From Blastobasis lacticolella (Eukaryota > Arthropoda > Insecta > Lepidoptera > Blastobasidae), in NCBI GenBank assembly GCA_905147135.1, contig LR990060.1:8510001-8574000 (forward strand): a stretch of 64,000 nucleotides of DNA, written 5' to 3'. A model generated the notes under the pieces. It was not told the origin of the DNA and made no database searches. It was given only the letters and a program-made list of their open reading frames with translations. Position numbers and translations under genes: made by a program. Of this stretch, positions 30,490 to 40,639 are shown in pieces (position 1 is the first letter of the stretch; every line of letters starts with the position of its first letter).

Positions 30490-30784
30490 CCAAGCGATAC
30501 TTCACTCTAGAGCAGCGCCTGTTGCTGTATAAGGCGCAGGTGAGGCCACATATGGAGTTTAGGCCGGCGATACTGCCGACCTGCTTAATCCGTTAGACTC
30601 CGTACTGGGGCGTGCTGTCGTAGGAACTGTCGACGATCCGATGGAATCGATGGAATGAGCCAGCCAGTGTTTCCTTTGGACTATGACATGGGATCGTCCA
30701 AGAGGTATATTAGGGGTAGCGCCGCTGGTGTTGCTGATATCCATAGACGGTGGTGACTACTTTCTATCAGGTGGCCCGCATGCC
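30490..30784 (+). pseudogene. CR1-like reverse transcriptase C-terminal fragment
   Basis: Forward frames give ARYFTLEQRLLLYKAQVRPH, LNPLDSVLGRAVVGTVDDP, then a WNEPASVSFGL-like remnant of the WNELP..VFP block. The 3' end is ATCAGGTGGCCCGCATGCC. A deletion removes the FYHRTARHR part. Its end is the breakpoint of the tandem duplication. Duplicated at 34186-34480. Confidence 0.65.
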
Positions 30785-32980
30785 GGCAGTGGTAGCAGGC
30801 CTCGTTATTGGCTGCATCTTTCCCTTCTTTGTGGGGGGATTACATTTTATCCCCCCCATAACGTGACCCGCGGGCCGTCCACTCGCCGCGCACACCGCGC
30901 AGCGCGGCGTTTCACTGCAGGAGACTGACTTGTGACCCGCTTTTCCGCAGCGGAAACAAAGCTCCGCCCTGTCTTCTTTCGAAGGGCAGCGTGCTCCGGT
31001 ATGCCCGACAGCATAACATCGGAAGCAGCGTAATGGCTGCTCCTGAAGAGCCCGGATGACACCAGTGCTAAGACCAACTAGTAGCCGCCCCTTTGTGAGG
31101 ACGGCTTTTGCGGCCGCGACGGCGCATTGTATACGAACCGTGCCCAATCCGCCGTGGCCTCGTCGGACCTCCCCAGTTTTTATCTCCTCTACGTTACAGC
31201 CGACGGCTTTCGCGACCGCGGCGGCCACTTCGTCCTTAGTAACCGAGTCATCCAATTCGGAGATTGCCAAGGACACAGTCTTTTGCGGCCTCGTCACCTT
31301 GGCCATATCGGAGACAGCTTCTCGGAGCTTTGCCGCAAAAGAGTCGGCATGCTGCTCCCGTTCCGCTCCAGGGAACTCGAAGATTCGAGCCCCAGTTTGG
31401 GTTTGCCTACATTTCACATCGGTTATACCGAGGGCCTCGGGCTTCACCGACTCCCGAGCCTTTGTTAATACCGCCTCATAAGTCACGCCTCTCCCTGCGG
31501 CCTCCGGCGTAATAGTCACAATGACTGCCGCAGACTTGGGTGGCGCCATCTTCTTAACCTTTTCGGTCGGGGATGTGGCTGCCTTACTCTTCTTGTAGCC
31601 CTTGGCAGGCGACTTAGAAGTCGATGGCTTTAGGGCCGATGAGGAGGCTCCAGTCGCCTTCCTTTTCCCTTTCTTTCCTTTTTTGCCCACGGCAGTCCAC
31701 CCATCATTGGCGGCAGTAGTCGAAGGTAGCATAGTATCCGCCTCCGGCAGGGCCTGAGAGGATGACGGCAGATCGGTGGACTCGTTCGCCTTTGATGGGC
31801 CCGGTTTAGACGGGCCAACTACGACCTTGGGAGTGGGTGCGGGGGGCAATGCTCCCGGCGCCTTGGCTCCTTTACCCGACGCAGGTTTGGGGACTGACGA
31901 CGTTAATCCTCTGGTCTTTGCACCTTTACCTTTGGTGGGTTTCGGTGTCTCCACCACCAAGGCCTCGGCAGCCTCGGCAGCCTTCCTTTTGTCCGCCGCG
32001 AGTGGAGGACGTAATATTTTAGCCGGTAACAGTCGATCCTCAATTCCGTCAAATAAAGCTCTCGTGAATGCCCTTTCCTCCATAGTGACCTTTCGGATGA
32101 TTGCCTCAAAGTCCATGGGGCCCAAATCGGGCTGAGAGACTTGCAACACCGACGGAACAACCTCCATCGCTGTAGTAGCTGTTGAGGTTGCGGTTGCTGA
32201 AAGTGAGCCGGCCGAAACGGGGAGCTGCGCCTTTATTTCGGCGATATCCTTCTTTAGCTTCTCCACCTCGGCCTGCAGGCGATCATTGGTCGCTTGCAGC
32301 CGCTGTGTCTCCTCAGAGACCGACCTTTTACTGAGCTCTAAGCATATCTCTTTAAGAGAGCCGGCCTTATTTTTTAACGCCTTCTGCAAGGTGCCCTTCA
32401 ATCGGTTCGACTTTGCGGCAATTTCAATTATTGTCTCTGAGTCAGCCTTGATCATCGCCTCTAGCTCGGGGATGGTCTTATCTTCATAGTTCTCGAAGAG
32501 AGAAACGCCATATCCGTGCTGGACGCGAGCAGCACGTTCTTTCGCTGCTATTCGCTCCTCGAGTTCCAGCGCATAATCCTCTCTCTGGAGCTGGTTAAGG
32601 TCTTGCTGGGCCTTTGCCAACCCCACGGAGTGCCCCGTAGTTGGTTTACGGCCACGTTTGGGCGCTGCCTTAGTCGCCGCCTTAACCTGTTTGATTGAAG
32701 GGGTCTCCGAACTAGAGTCCCCCTTGGTCGCGCGAGTGCGTTTGCGCAGATACTTTGCGCGTTCGCCTGCGCCAGCAATGGACGAAGTATCCGTTAATGT
32801 TGACGCATCCGTATCGGACCCGCCAAGATCTTCCCATCGAAAGAAGCGGCTGCCTGAAGCAACCGGAGCCGAAGCAACTTCTAAAGATACCCGAGTGCTA
32901 GCACTGGGGTGTAAAAACTCCGCATCAGAAACAGAGTCCTGGGACGGCTCCAGCGGGCGTTCCCGCCCGGCGTCCGTCAT
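30767..32980 (-). CDS. Second R1-like ORF1 with a fused 5-residue tail
   Basis: 737 codons, the same as 27035-29284 through ...RPATTA and then GMRAT and a stop, read from the neighbouring CR1-like fragment across the junction. All three zinc knuckles are kept, so the protein could be a working ORF1 product. The TAATG coupling site and ORF2 are lost. With its own 5' UTR it might be transcribed alone. No disabling change was seen. Confidence 0.88.
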   Translation of the reverse strand: MTDAGRERPLEPSQDSVSDAEFLHPSASTRVSLEVASAPVASGSRFFRWEDLGGSDTDASTLTDTSSIAGAGERAKYLRKRTRATKGDSSSETPSIKQVKAATKAAPKRGRKPTTGHSVGLAKAQQDLNQLQREDYALELEERIAAKERAARVQHGYGVSLFENYEDKTIPELEAMIKADSETIIEIAAKSNRLKGTLQKALKNKAGSLKEICLELSKRSVSEETQRLQATNDRLQAEVEKLKKDIAEIKAQLPVSAGSLSATATSTATTAMEVVPSVLQVSQPDLGPMDFEAIIRKVTMEERAFTRALFDGIEDRLLPAKILRPPLAADKRKAAEAAEALVVETPKPTKGKGAKTRGLTSSVPKPASGKGAKAPGALPPAPTPKVVVGPSKPGPSKANESTDLPSSSQALPEADTMLPSTTAANDGWTAVGKKGKKGKRKATGASSSALKPSTSKSPAKGYKKSKAATSPTEKVKKMAPPKSAAVIVTITPEAAGRGVTYEAVLTKARESVKPEALGITDVKCRQTQTGARIFEFPGAEREQHADSFAAKLREAVSDMAKVTRPQKTVSLAISELDDSVTKDEVAAAVAKAVGCNVEEIKTGEVRRGHGGLGTVRIQCAVAAAKAVLTKGRLLVGLSTGVIRALQEQPLRCFRCYAVGHTGARCPSKEDRAELCFRCGKAGHKSVSCSETPRCAVCAASGRPAGHVMGGIKCNPPTKKGKMQPITRPATTAGMRAT

Positions 32981-33323
32981 CTTCCAGAAACGGTCAATGC
33001 CAGATCAAAAATACACACAAGGTGACCACAAACACAAACACCCAATGCACACCAGAGCAGCAATCGCCAGCGAAAACCCGCTCAACCTGAACCTGGAGAG
33101 CCCTCAACAGGGAGCATGGGTAGACACCGGAAAAAGCAGAAAATAATGTTTGGATATAAATGACACCTTGATTGCCCCACGTATGCGCATACGCGTTCGG
33201 TCACCCAACCTGCCACTGCGTTACCGCGCACAGGAAGGGGTCCAGGGGAGACGACGTGGACGTAGCGTATGCACCGTGTAATCGCACCTAAAACGTACCG
33301 AAAACACTCATGGGGCCTCCCCC
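30785..33323 (-). mobile_element. 5' half of the R1-like element, duplicated copy lacking ORF2
   Basis: Contains the complete 5' UTR and ORF1 up to codon 732 but none of ORF2, the 3' UTR or the A tail. It arose by segmental duplication, not by retrotransposition, because its right flank copies the original's target site and 1.1 kb of neighbouring DNA. Confidence 0.9.
32981..33323 (-). promoter_or_regulatory. Duplicated 5' UTR / presumed internal promoter
   Basis: Same sequence as 29285-29627, so the solitary ORF1 keeps the element's own promoter region. Confidence 0.55.
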
Positions 33324-34480
33324 ACACTTACCCTACACCTACTTTATCCTTCCTATCCTTTTTTTCTTCCTTATAAACTTTCCACTTGAGCTATTCTATT
33401 TATTGCTGAAAACCGCATTAAAATCGGTTGCTTAGGTTTGAAGATCTAAGCGCAAAGAGATACACAGGGACAGACGGCAGGAAGGGACTTTGTTTTATAC
33501 TATGTATAGATATCTATAGATTGTAATTTATGACAATATCTATACCATAGATAAGCTATAATACTTACCTAATAACTCAATTAGAGGCACTCGTTATAAC
33601 TCAATTGGATGCCCTCAAGGCTAGAGTGAATAGGCTGTTCCAAGACGGGCATGCTCCATCTTCGGCCGCAGCGTCACTTACTAACAGGTGAGATGGCGGT
33701 CAAATGCCTGTGTTCAATAATATATAAAAAAAACTGGAAATCAGCGTCACACCAAAACAAAACAAGCCTTGACTAAAACATTTAGACTTTTTAACTTTTA
33801 GCACGATACAATAATTTCGGTAGCCAATAAAATACGAAAGTTATTTATGTGCTGTTCCTAATACAAGAACTTGAAGAAAAATTACTAAAAGTTTAAATTT
33901 TCAGACTTCCCAACACACACAAAAAACTAATAAAGTCTGAATTTTGAATTATATAAGTAAAATGACAAAACACTGTTCGATTTTCATCATCATCATCCAG
34001 AAGACGCCCACTGCTCGGCATACGCTTCCCCAGAGTTCTCTACAAAGGCGGGTCCTGTACTTTCTGCGATCCTTACCAGGTCGTCGGTCCACCTTGTAGG
34101 AGGCCTACCCACGCTGCGTCTTCCGGTACGTGGTCGCCACTCGAGTTAGATTTTAGTAACTATTAATACTGTACTAATTACCGGTCCAAGCGATACTTCA
34201 CTCTAGAGCAGCGCCTGTTGCTGTATAAGGCGCAGGTGAGGCCACATATGGAGTTTAGGCCGGCGATACTGCCGACCTGCTTAATCCGTTAGACTCCGTA
34301 CTGGGGCGTGCTGTCGTAGGAACTGTCGACGATCCGATGGAATCGATGGAATGAGCCAGCCAGTGTTTCCTTTGGACTATGACATGGGATCGTCCAAGAG
34401 GTATATTAGGGGTAGCGCCGCTGGTGTTGCTGATATCCATAGACGGTGGTGACTACTTTCTATCAGGTGGCCCGCATGCC
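33324..34480. repeat. Duplicated flank: target-site copy, host repeat, Jockey-, RTE- and CR1-like fragments
   Basis: Third copy of ACACTTACCCTACACC (33324-33339), the host repeat (33340-33526), the Jockey-like tail (33613-33721), the RTE-like fragment (33986-34146) and the CR1-like fragment (34186-34480). These match 29628-30784 one to one. Confidence 0.85.
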
Positions 34481-34606
34481 TGTTTGTCTAGAGTATTAAA
34501 TAATAATTAAAAATGTTACACTCACGGTAATGACTCAAATTTTACTGTCTCGAACAATAAATGAAAGAACCTATACTCTGAAATTATACAAAATATAGCT
34601 CTTCCT

Positions 34607-34868
34607 ATTCATCATCACAGCCCGTAACAGTCTACTGCAGGACTTGGGGCCTCTCCCACGAAAGGGGAGGTTATTGCCATAATCACCACGCTTGGCAGGC
34701 GGGTTGGAGATCGCAGTGTTTAAATATAACAATGGAAAATGCTGCTGCTCATTTTCCAGACTACGGAAACTCTGGATCTTTTGCCTCGAAAACATTAGTC
34801 GCCTTGTACGACACCCATTAGCGTAAGGGGTTGGTGCTATTCTACTCTGCCGGTCACCACACGGCCAT
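34607..34868. repeat. Interspersed repeat family A copy
   Basis: CATCATCACAGCCCGTAACA through GCCTCTCCCACGAAAGGGGA, AACAATGGAAAATGCTGCTG, GCCTCGAAAACATTAGTCGC and CTATTCTACTCTGCCGG. Close to the 4829-5117 copy. Confidence 0.65.
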
Positions 34869-36069
34869 ACTCTTCCTATTATTTGGTCGATAAACCTGGA
34901 AAGCATCAGACTTAGGTATTTCAATTCACATAACACAGATCCGCCTATAAAACATTAATAAAGCCATTCGCTTCGTACAACACAGCCCAACAGATAATTC
35001 AGAACGACATCTAAAACAATGACCCATCGCTTAATGTTTATGTAAACTTCAATAGCGGTCAGTAATACGAATGCAAATCCGGTGCAAACTGGCTAAAACC
35101 AGTTCTGGTAACTACTCGGTATGCAAGCCTCGCCAGCCTGAGTTCGCATAGTGCAAATTAAACTTTATAGCGCCCTCCTTTTCCCCTTCCCCTTGGAATT
35201 TGTGATTAATTTGCTAAACACGGTGTCGTTTTTTAAATTAGCCTTTGTTATGCTGATTTGAAGTGTACAGACAAAGCAAAAAAATTCAGACGATTATGCA
35301 TTGTTATGACTACAAATCATTTTGATAAATAAATAAACAATAATAAACGACGTATTTTTACACATAAACTCATAACACGATAGGTACATTCAAATATGTA
35401 TTAAAAAGAGAAACAGTGACGTTATAACCGTAATGTATCGCTACCCGTACCATGGGAAGACGTGCAAAGGGGTCACACTCAGCGTATGCCATGGCTGGAG
35501 CTATGGCGCTGGTTCTCAGTGCGCCCTACAGTGAAGCACGCACGAAAGTGATTCTATACAACATGCCAATTTTTATAAATATCTAGTAAATATATTAAAA
35601 TAATAATAGTGTGTGAGTGTGTATGTAATGTGTCGATGTATTCGTCAGTGAGTGTGAGTGTGTGTGTGTTTTTGTTTTTGTTTGTCATCTTGAACACGCT
35701 CGGTTCTCGCGATCCTGTCAGCCGTCTCATCCATTCTCGGGCTCAACACCATACCGAACCCACATTCTTTAACATGTTAAATCGTAGTAAGATATAATTT
35801 TTTGGACCTGGGGCCCTACTTTAGAACCTCTGAACCACGGGAGCGCTCGCATACGCTACCTATCTCTTTCACACTCATGGTAAGTTGCTATAGATAGAAA
35901 AGACAAGCATTAGAGGGCGGGCGCTCGAGTGGATGCGAGCGGTCTCAAAAAAAGAGCCCTTGAACCAACTACTGTTGGTTGGAATTAATTTCCATACTTT
36001 GCGCCATTTCCATATTTCTTATAGTTTAGCTGGTCTATTATGTTTCTACGATTTCCAGTTTCAAAAATC
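34869..36069. other. No recognised gene; contains a GT-rich tract
   Basis: Mostly AT-rich. A GTGTGAGTGTG/TGTGTGTGTG-rich microsatellite lies at 35609-35670. The 105-codon frame at 35933-36250 has no family signature and overlaps a retroelement tail. Confidence 0.4.
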
Positions 36070-36260
36070 ACTTATACCCATTATACTTATACTTATATAT
36101 TGTCAAGGCTTAATAGCTACACAACAAAAAAGGTTTCATTCAAATCCGTCTAGTAGTTCCGGAGATCAGCGTATACAAACAGTCAGAAAAACATTTAAAA
36201 AATCATTATTCTATTACTATTCCTTCGTCGTCCTAAATAATTTTTTGTAAATATATTCAA
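36070..36260 (+). repeat. RTE-like 3' UTR fragment
   Basis: GGTTTCATTCAAATCCGTCT, AGTAGTTCCGGAGATCAGCG and TTTTTTGTAAATATATTCAA. Same layout as 41860-41990. Confidence 0.5.
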
Positions 36261-36599
36261 TATTTTTTAACTTTTTTCTTTTTTAATAATATGTATGTTG
36301 AGCTTATTAAATTTCAACACATCCACTAGCCACACCAATAGCACGCATTCATAAGCAACCGACTTCCAATCTCTTTTACTCCGAGCCCTTCCCAGCGTAC
36401 CAGATACCGGCTCCAACTGTTTTCTATGCAAGTCACAGCCTCGCCTCGCTCCCAGTCCGTATCATCGAATTAAACTTTGCTACACCCGGCAACTAATTGA
36501 GTGCTCCAGACGGGTTGTAAAAACCGGACCACCGACATGATAACGTGGTCGCTAACATTTCTCAAACGTATTTCGCAAAATACCTAGTCCGTTTTTGGG

Positions 36600-36960
36600 G
36601 TAAGTTTTTTTTTATATCGGTGGACGAACAGGCAAGCAGACTATTTATGAATCGCTGGCATCTATTCGAACGGTTTTCAATTATGATTGTCGGCATAAAA
36701 AATTCAATATCTTTTTATTCACATTGGCAACACCGAAAGAGTATGGTTCAAAAATAGGGAAAATCAGAATCTTACATCAAAATATCGAACTTTTCATGCC
36801 GAAAATATAAAATTGAAAACCATTCGAATCGAGGCGAGTGATTAAAAAATAAGGCCCCTGATGGTTAATGGTCACAGCTGCTTATAGGCATTAGCAACGC
36901 CAGGGGTATCCCGTACCGCTGCGTTGCCCACCTCTAGCAACCCTGGTACACGTTATAGAT
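36600..36960 (-). repeat. CR1-like 3' end, minus strand, split by a MITE
   Basis: GGACGAACAGGCAAGCAGAC on the left and CCTGATGGTTAATGGTCACA, AACGCCAGGGGTATCCCG on the right are the two halves of the usual antisense CR1-like end. The inverted-repeat element at 36664-36829 separates them. Confidence 0.5.
36664..36829. mobile_element. MITE with ~20-bp inverted ends
   Basis: ATTCGAACGGTTTTCAATTA (plus GTCGGCAT further in) against CATGCCGA...AATTGAAAACCATTCGAAT. About 166 bp with no ORF, sitting inside the CR1-like end, so it is the younger of the two. Confidence 0.6.
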
Positions 36961-37196
36961 AGATAACACTTTATTGCTCATAAAATATAACAATATCAAT
37001 CATTTAAATAACAAGGAACACATATGAACAAAGGTGGTCTTATCGCAACAAGCGATATTCCAGGCAACTTTTGCAACGCAGCAATGTTGCTTTGGCAACA
37101 AAACGCAAATGCTCCTCCGCTTTCAAAGCCACGGTTCTCCAAATCACCACCCCATAGATCACTAGCGACCTACTGAACGATAGGAACACAATACCA

Positions 37197-37460
37197 TGAC
37201 CACCTGAGTGGTTCAGTTGGTGAAAATACCGGTCTGCCGCGCAGAGGACCCAGGTTCGATTCTCGGCCGAGCAGAAATGGAAATGCTGAATTTTAATTGC
37301 AGTTGCGGACTGGGTCTGAGTATGTAAAATAAGTATGCATTAAATAAGTACATAAGTAATTTATCAGTTATCAAGAACTAGTTTTGCTTATTTAGATGGC
37401 GCTGTGTGAATTTGTTCAAGGATATTCATTGTTATTATAATTACTATTTAAAATAGTTAC
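37197..37460 (+). repeat. tRNA-Gly-derived SINE (family S2), plus strand
   Basis: The head at 37200-37282 reads CCTGAGTGGTTCAGTTGGTG (box A), GGTCTGCCGCGCAGAGG (anticodon arm of tRNA-Gly type) and CAGGTTCGATTCTCGGCC (box B). The tail then has GAAATGCTGAATTTTAATTG and TTATTTAGATGGCGCTGTGTGAATT. Pol III promoter boxes are both recognisable. The orientation is opposite to the other three main copies. Confidence 0.7.
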
Positions 37461-37564
37461 TGTTTAACTGCACGTGGTATATTGTTAAGTGAAGGTACTT
37501 CCCAGTTGGGTGGCTGTAATTCGAACTTCCCTTAAAATGTATGGTTTCATGATTTAAATTTCAA

Positions 37565-37795
37565 ATCATCATCGTCCTAGCGCTTAATGGCCCTGCCAGG
37601 GTCCGCTTTCCTACTCAATCTTCTCCACTTCACCCGGTCTTTGGCATCCTCTCGTAAACTGTTGGCTCTCGCATTCGACTCAGCGATGTCAATCCATCGC
37701 TTTTTGAGTCGCCCACGGGGCCTCTTTCCTGATACCGGCAGATTCAGGCACCTATTTCCCACGTATCCCTGAGGCTCACCCAACACGTGACCAAA
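37565..37795 (-). pseudogene. RTE-like reverse transcriptase C-terminal fragment, minus strand
   Basis: The minus frame is open for 69 codons: MLGEPQGYVGNRCLNLPVSG, KRPRGRLKKRWIDIAESNAR, then DAKDRVKWRRLSRKADPG. This is the same C-terminus found broken at 1315-1500, 45385-45570 and 47670-48030. 5'-truncated. Confidence 0.6.
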
Positions 37796-37799
37796 CCAT

Positions 37800-38235
37800 A
37801 ATCATGATTTAAATTTCAAATGTGTATCCAAAATTTACGAGACAGGTAATCATAGAACGCTATCGTGTGGCACCTTAAAACTTGACACTGTATCAAAAAG
37901 AGTAATTCCAATCTGTCTTGAAGTTGATTGGTTGGTACTTCTTTCCGAAGATTTTTCAATTCCACTTTATTTGAAAACAAATTTAAAATTATAATGAGTT
38001 CGGTTTGGATACCTCGCTTAGTCGAGAGGAGATAAATTTACTTTGGGAAACATTGGGAACGAGATTTGTAACTCGTAATAGCCAATTAATGTATTTTCAT
38101 AAAATTATAAGTAATTTAGTGCCTTTGGGAGGCTGTAAATTTGCAGGTCAGTGATATTCAATTTGAGATACTAAAGTTACTGTGCCATTCTATTTAATTT
38201 TCACGATTCGTGTATATTTTAGAATTTATTTATTA
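37800..38235. other. No recognised feature
   Basis: AT-rich. Nothing I can support. Confidence 0.35.
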
Positions 38236-38400
38236 TCTCTAAGGTGGCAAACAAGCTTACAGCCTGCCGGATGGTAAGCCGTCACCGTTGCCTATGGACG
38301 TTTGCAATACCAGGGGCATCGCCCACGCGTTACCGACCCCGTAAAAACCTTTTCACTCCTTTATTGAAGAACTCAATATTCTGTAAACCCGCTATAGCTC
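38236..38400 (-). repeat. CR1-like 3' end, minus strand
   Basis: AAGGTGGCAAACAAGCTTAC, CCTATGGACGTTTGCAATAC, CAGGGGCATCGCCCACGCGT and CCCCGTAAAAACC. Same subfamily as 11775-12270. Confidence 0.6.
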
Positions 38401-38401
38401 T

Positions 38402-38575
38402 CTAAAATCTATCCAGATTGACTTGTCTTATTTGGTTATGGAAATTATGTATTTTAATTAATAATTTGCAACAGTATTTCTTTAAATTCCCATTATATGT
38501 ATTTTTTATAAGATTTTGGGTATTGTTTGTTCACCATATACATAGAGAAAATATTTACTAACGTAATAGAGGAGA
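38402..38575. mobile_element. MITE family M1, copy with altered right end
   Basis: Shares CTAAAATCT, TTGACTTGTCTTATTTGG and GGAAATTATGTATTTTA with 12694-12885. Its right end is not the inverted repeat but CATAGAGAAAATATTTACTA, which reappears inverted at 39762-39784. Confidence 0.45.
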
Positions 38576-38759
38576 CACCGCAAGTATTTTCTTTGAACCA
38601 CGCTTTGCGGTCCATGGACAACAGTGGCCGCAGTCAGTTCTTAGACATTGCTTGACAGCAGCTTGGATATTCAAAAAAATTTTAAATTGAAGTTTTACAG
38701 ATCTGTACAGTAATATATGTACAGATCTGAGAAATCATCATCCTTACATAGTTATCTAC

Positions 38760-39230
38760 TACCTACTCGTATTATATAAAAAAAAAATTACGCAGCGTCT
38801 GTCTGCCTGTTCGGGATAAACTCAAACACTACTAAACGGATATTCTTTTTCAATTTCTAAACATTGTAACTTGATAAAATAGTTTAATTTATTTCGTAAA
38901 AATTATTTCATATTTTAATATGTTATCGTATACGCCTTTTCGGAGTTTGAATAATACGAGGAAACATGATTATCCAATGAGCATACAATGCATTTGTTTC
39001 TTGCAGTGTGTTTTATATAGAATTAGTTAATATTAGACGTTCTCGGTAGCTTTCACCGGCGCGCAGTTCGTTTCTCCGTAAACAATCAACTTTTCCGAGT
39101 CAACCTATTATTTTCCTAGGATGATAAGTCTATGTTACTCAGTGATAATCTAGCATTCTATAAGTGAAAGAAATTTTTAAATCTGTTTAGTAGTTTTTAA
39201 TTTTATTTTCAATTTATTGATTGAGTAGGT
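38760..39230. repeat. Two RTE-like 3' UTR remnants in opposite orientation
   Basis: 38780-38860 reads as antisense (CGTCTGTCTGCCTGTTCGGG, ATAAACTCAAACACTACTAA). 39110-39205 reads as sense (CCTAGGATGATAAGTCTATG, TAAGTGAAAGAAATTTTTAA, TCTGTTTAGTAGTTTTT). Both are short and diverged. Confidence 0.45.
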
Positions 39231-39346
39231 AGAATACAATGATAGGGTCATATCTGTAATGTCGCATTCTATGACTTAGCAGCCTCCCCCCGCACCTCCC
39301 GCAAATGACAGGTTGGTACAATCTTTTTGTTTGTGATGGCTGCTCT

Positions 39347-40610
39347 ATGAGGAGTTTTCCAATAGGTATTTAAGGCATTCCTAACCGCTCACTAGATGGC
39401 GCCCCGACAATTTTGGTAATTGATAATTGCTTGAAATAGGTTCTTAGCAAACAGGATATAAACCCTGGGTACGTTGTATTGGATAATATTATAGTTGTCT
39501 ATAGTTTTCAACCATTTTAGAGGTTGTAATAATACAACATAGTGCCAACTCCTATAAATATTTATTTTTACACTTCGTTCAACCTTTAACAGTTACGTTT
39601 ATATTTAAAACACTTTATTTTCAAGTTTAGTATTACTTGGCTGCATGAAATCACTGCCACCATCATACAGATTTAAAGAAAATTACCAAAATTGTAGGAG
39701 CGCCATCTATTGATGCTTTTTGAAACAAACTATCAATACCTACTGGAAAACTCCTCATTACGTTAGTAAATATTTTCTCTATGACCAAATAAGACAATGA
39801 GGAGTTTTCCAGTAGGTATTGTCAATTGGTTTCAAAAAGCATCAATAGATGGCGCTCCTACAATTTTGGTAATTTTTTAACAAAAGGTTCAACGAAATGT
39901 ATTTTAATACAAACCTTTCATATTTGTATTGCGTCCATTCTTGATCCTAGTGTCCATGAAACGAATTAACTCAGTCAAATTGATGTCTGTTCTGTTTGTA
40001 ATAATTTATTCCTAATAACCTCTAAAATGGTTGAAACCTATTGTAAATATAATATTATCCAAAACAACGTATCCAGTGTTTATATCCTCTTTGCTAAGAA
40101 CCTGTTTCAAGCGATTATCAATGAGGAGTTTTCCAGTAGGTATTGATAATTGGGTTAAAAAAGCATCAATAGATGGCGCTCCTACAATTTTGGTAATCTT
40201 TTTTTAATCTGTATGATGGTGGCAGTGATTTCATGCAGCCAACTAATATTAAACCTAAAAATAAAATGTTTATGAATATAAACATAACTGTTAAAGGTTG
40301 AACGAAATATAAAAAGAAATATTTATAGAAGTTGGCACTATGTTCCATTATTATTACAACCTCTAAAATGGTTGAAAGCTATTGGCAAATACAATTTTAT
40401 CCAATACAACGTACCCAGTGTTTATATCGTGTTTGCTAAGAACCTATTTCAACCGATTATCAACTACCAAAATTGTCGGGGCGCCATCTAGTGAGTGGTT
40501 AGAAATGCTTTAGATACCTATTGGAAAACTGCTCATTACCAAAATTGTCGGGGCGCCATCTAGGGAGTGGTTAGGAATGCTTTAGATACCTATTGGAAAA
40601 CTGCTCATTC
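39347..40610. mobile_element. Nested fold-back cluster of one MITE family (M2)
   Basis: Six copies of a ~75-bp terminal repeat lie within 1.26 kb. Forward copies are at 39347, 39799 and 40122 (each TGAGGAGTTTTCCA(A/G)TAGGTA...GATGGCGC). Inverted copies are at about 39685-39759, 40463-40535 and 40537-40608 (...ACCTA(C/T)TGGAAAACT(C/G)CTCATT). Internal blocks pair too: GCATGAAATCACTGCCACCA at 39643 against TGGTGGCAGTGATTTCATGC at about 40213. I read this as three copies: one forward (39347-39760), one reverse and shortened (39799-40120), and one reverse with a doubled right end (40122-40610). No transposase ORF. Confidence 0.75.
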
Positions 40611-40639
40611 TGTCAGGACAGATCATAGACCAACCGGTG

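Larger units (their letters stand above)
27089..30784. repeat. Tandem duplication, first unit (3,696 bp)
   Basis: Repeats at a constant offset of 3,696 as 30785-34480. It contains ORF1 minus its last ~12 codons, the 5' UTR, a target-site copy, the host repeat, a Jockey-like tail, an RTE-like fragment and a CR1-like fragment. Every reading frame compared is identical between units and no base difference was found in the lines compared. The junction at 30784/30785 joins ...CCCGCATGCC to GGCAGTGG with one shared C, so it was not made by recombination between long repeats. Confidence 0.92.
30785..34480. repeat. Tandem duplication, second unit (3,696 bp)
   Basis: Direct, head-to-tail copy of 27089-30784. 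Only this unit runs into the unique right flank (TGTTTGTCTAGAG...), which is the natural continuation of the CR1-like 3' end. The second unit's right edge is therefore the ancestral one. Confidence 0.92.

Noticed and set aside
30785..33323. Independent second insertion of the R1-like element
   Set aside because: Its right flank copies the original's target site and 1.1 kb of neighbouring DNA, and it lacks a 3' end. A segmental duplication explains it.
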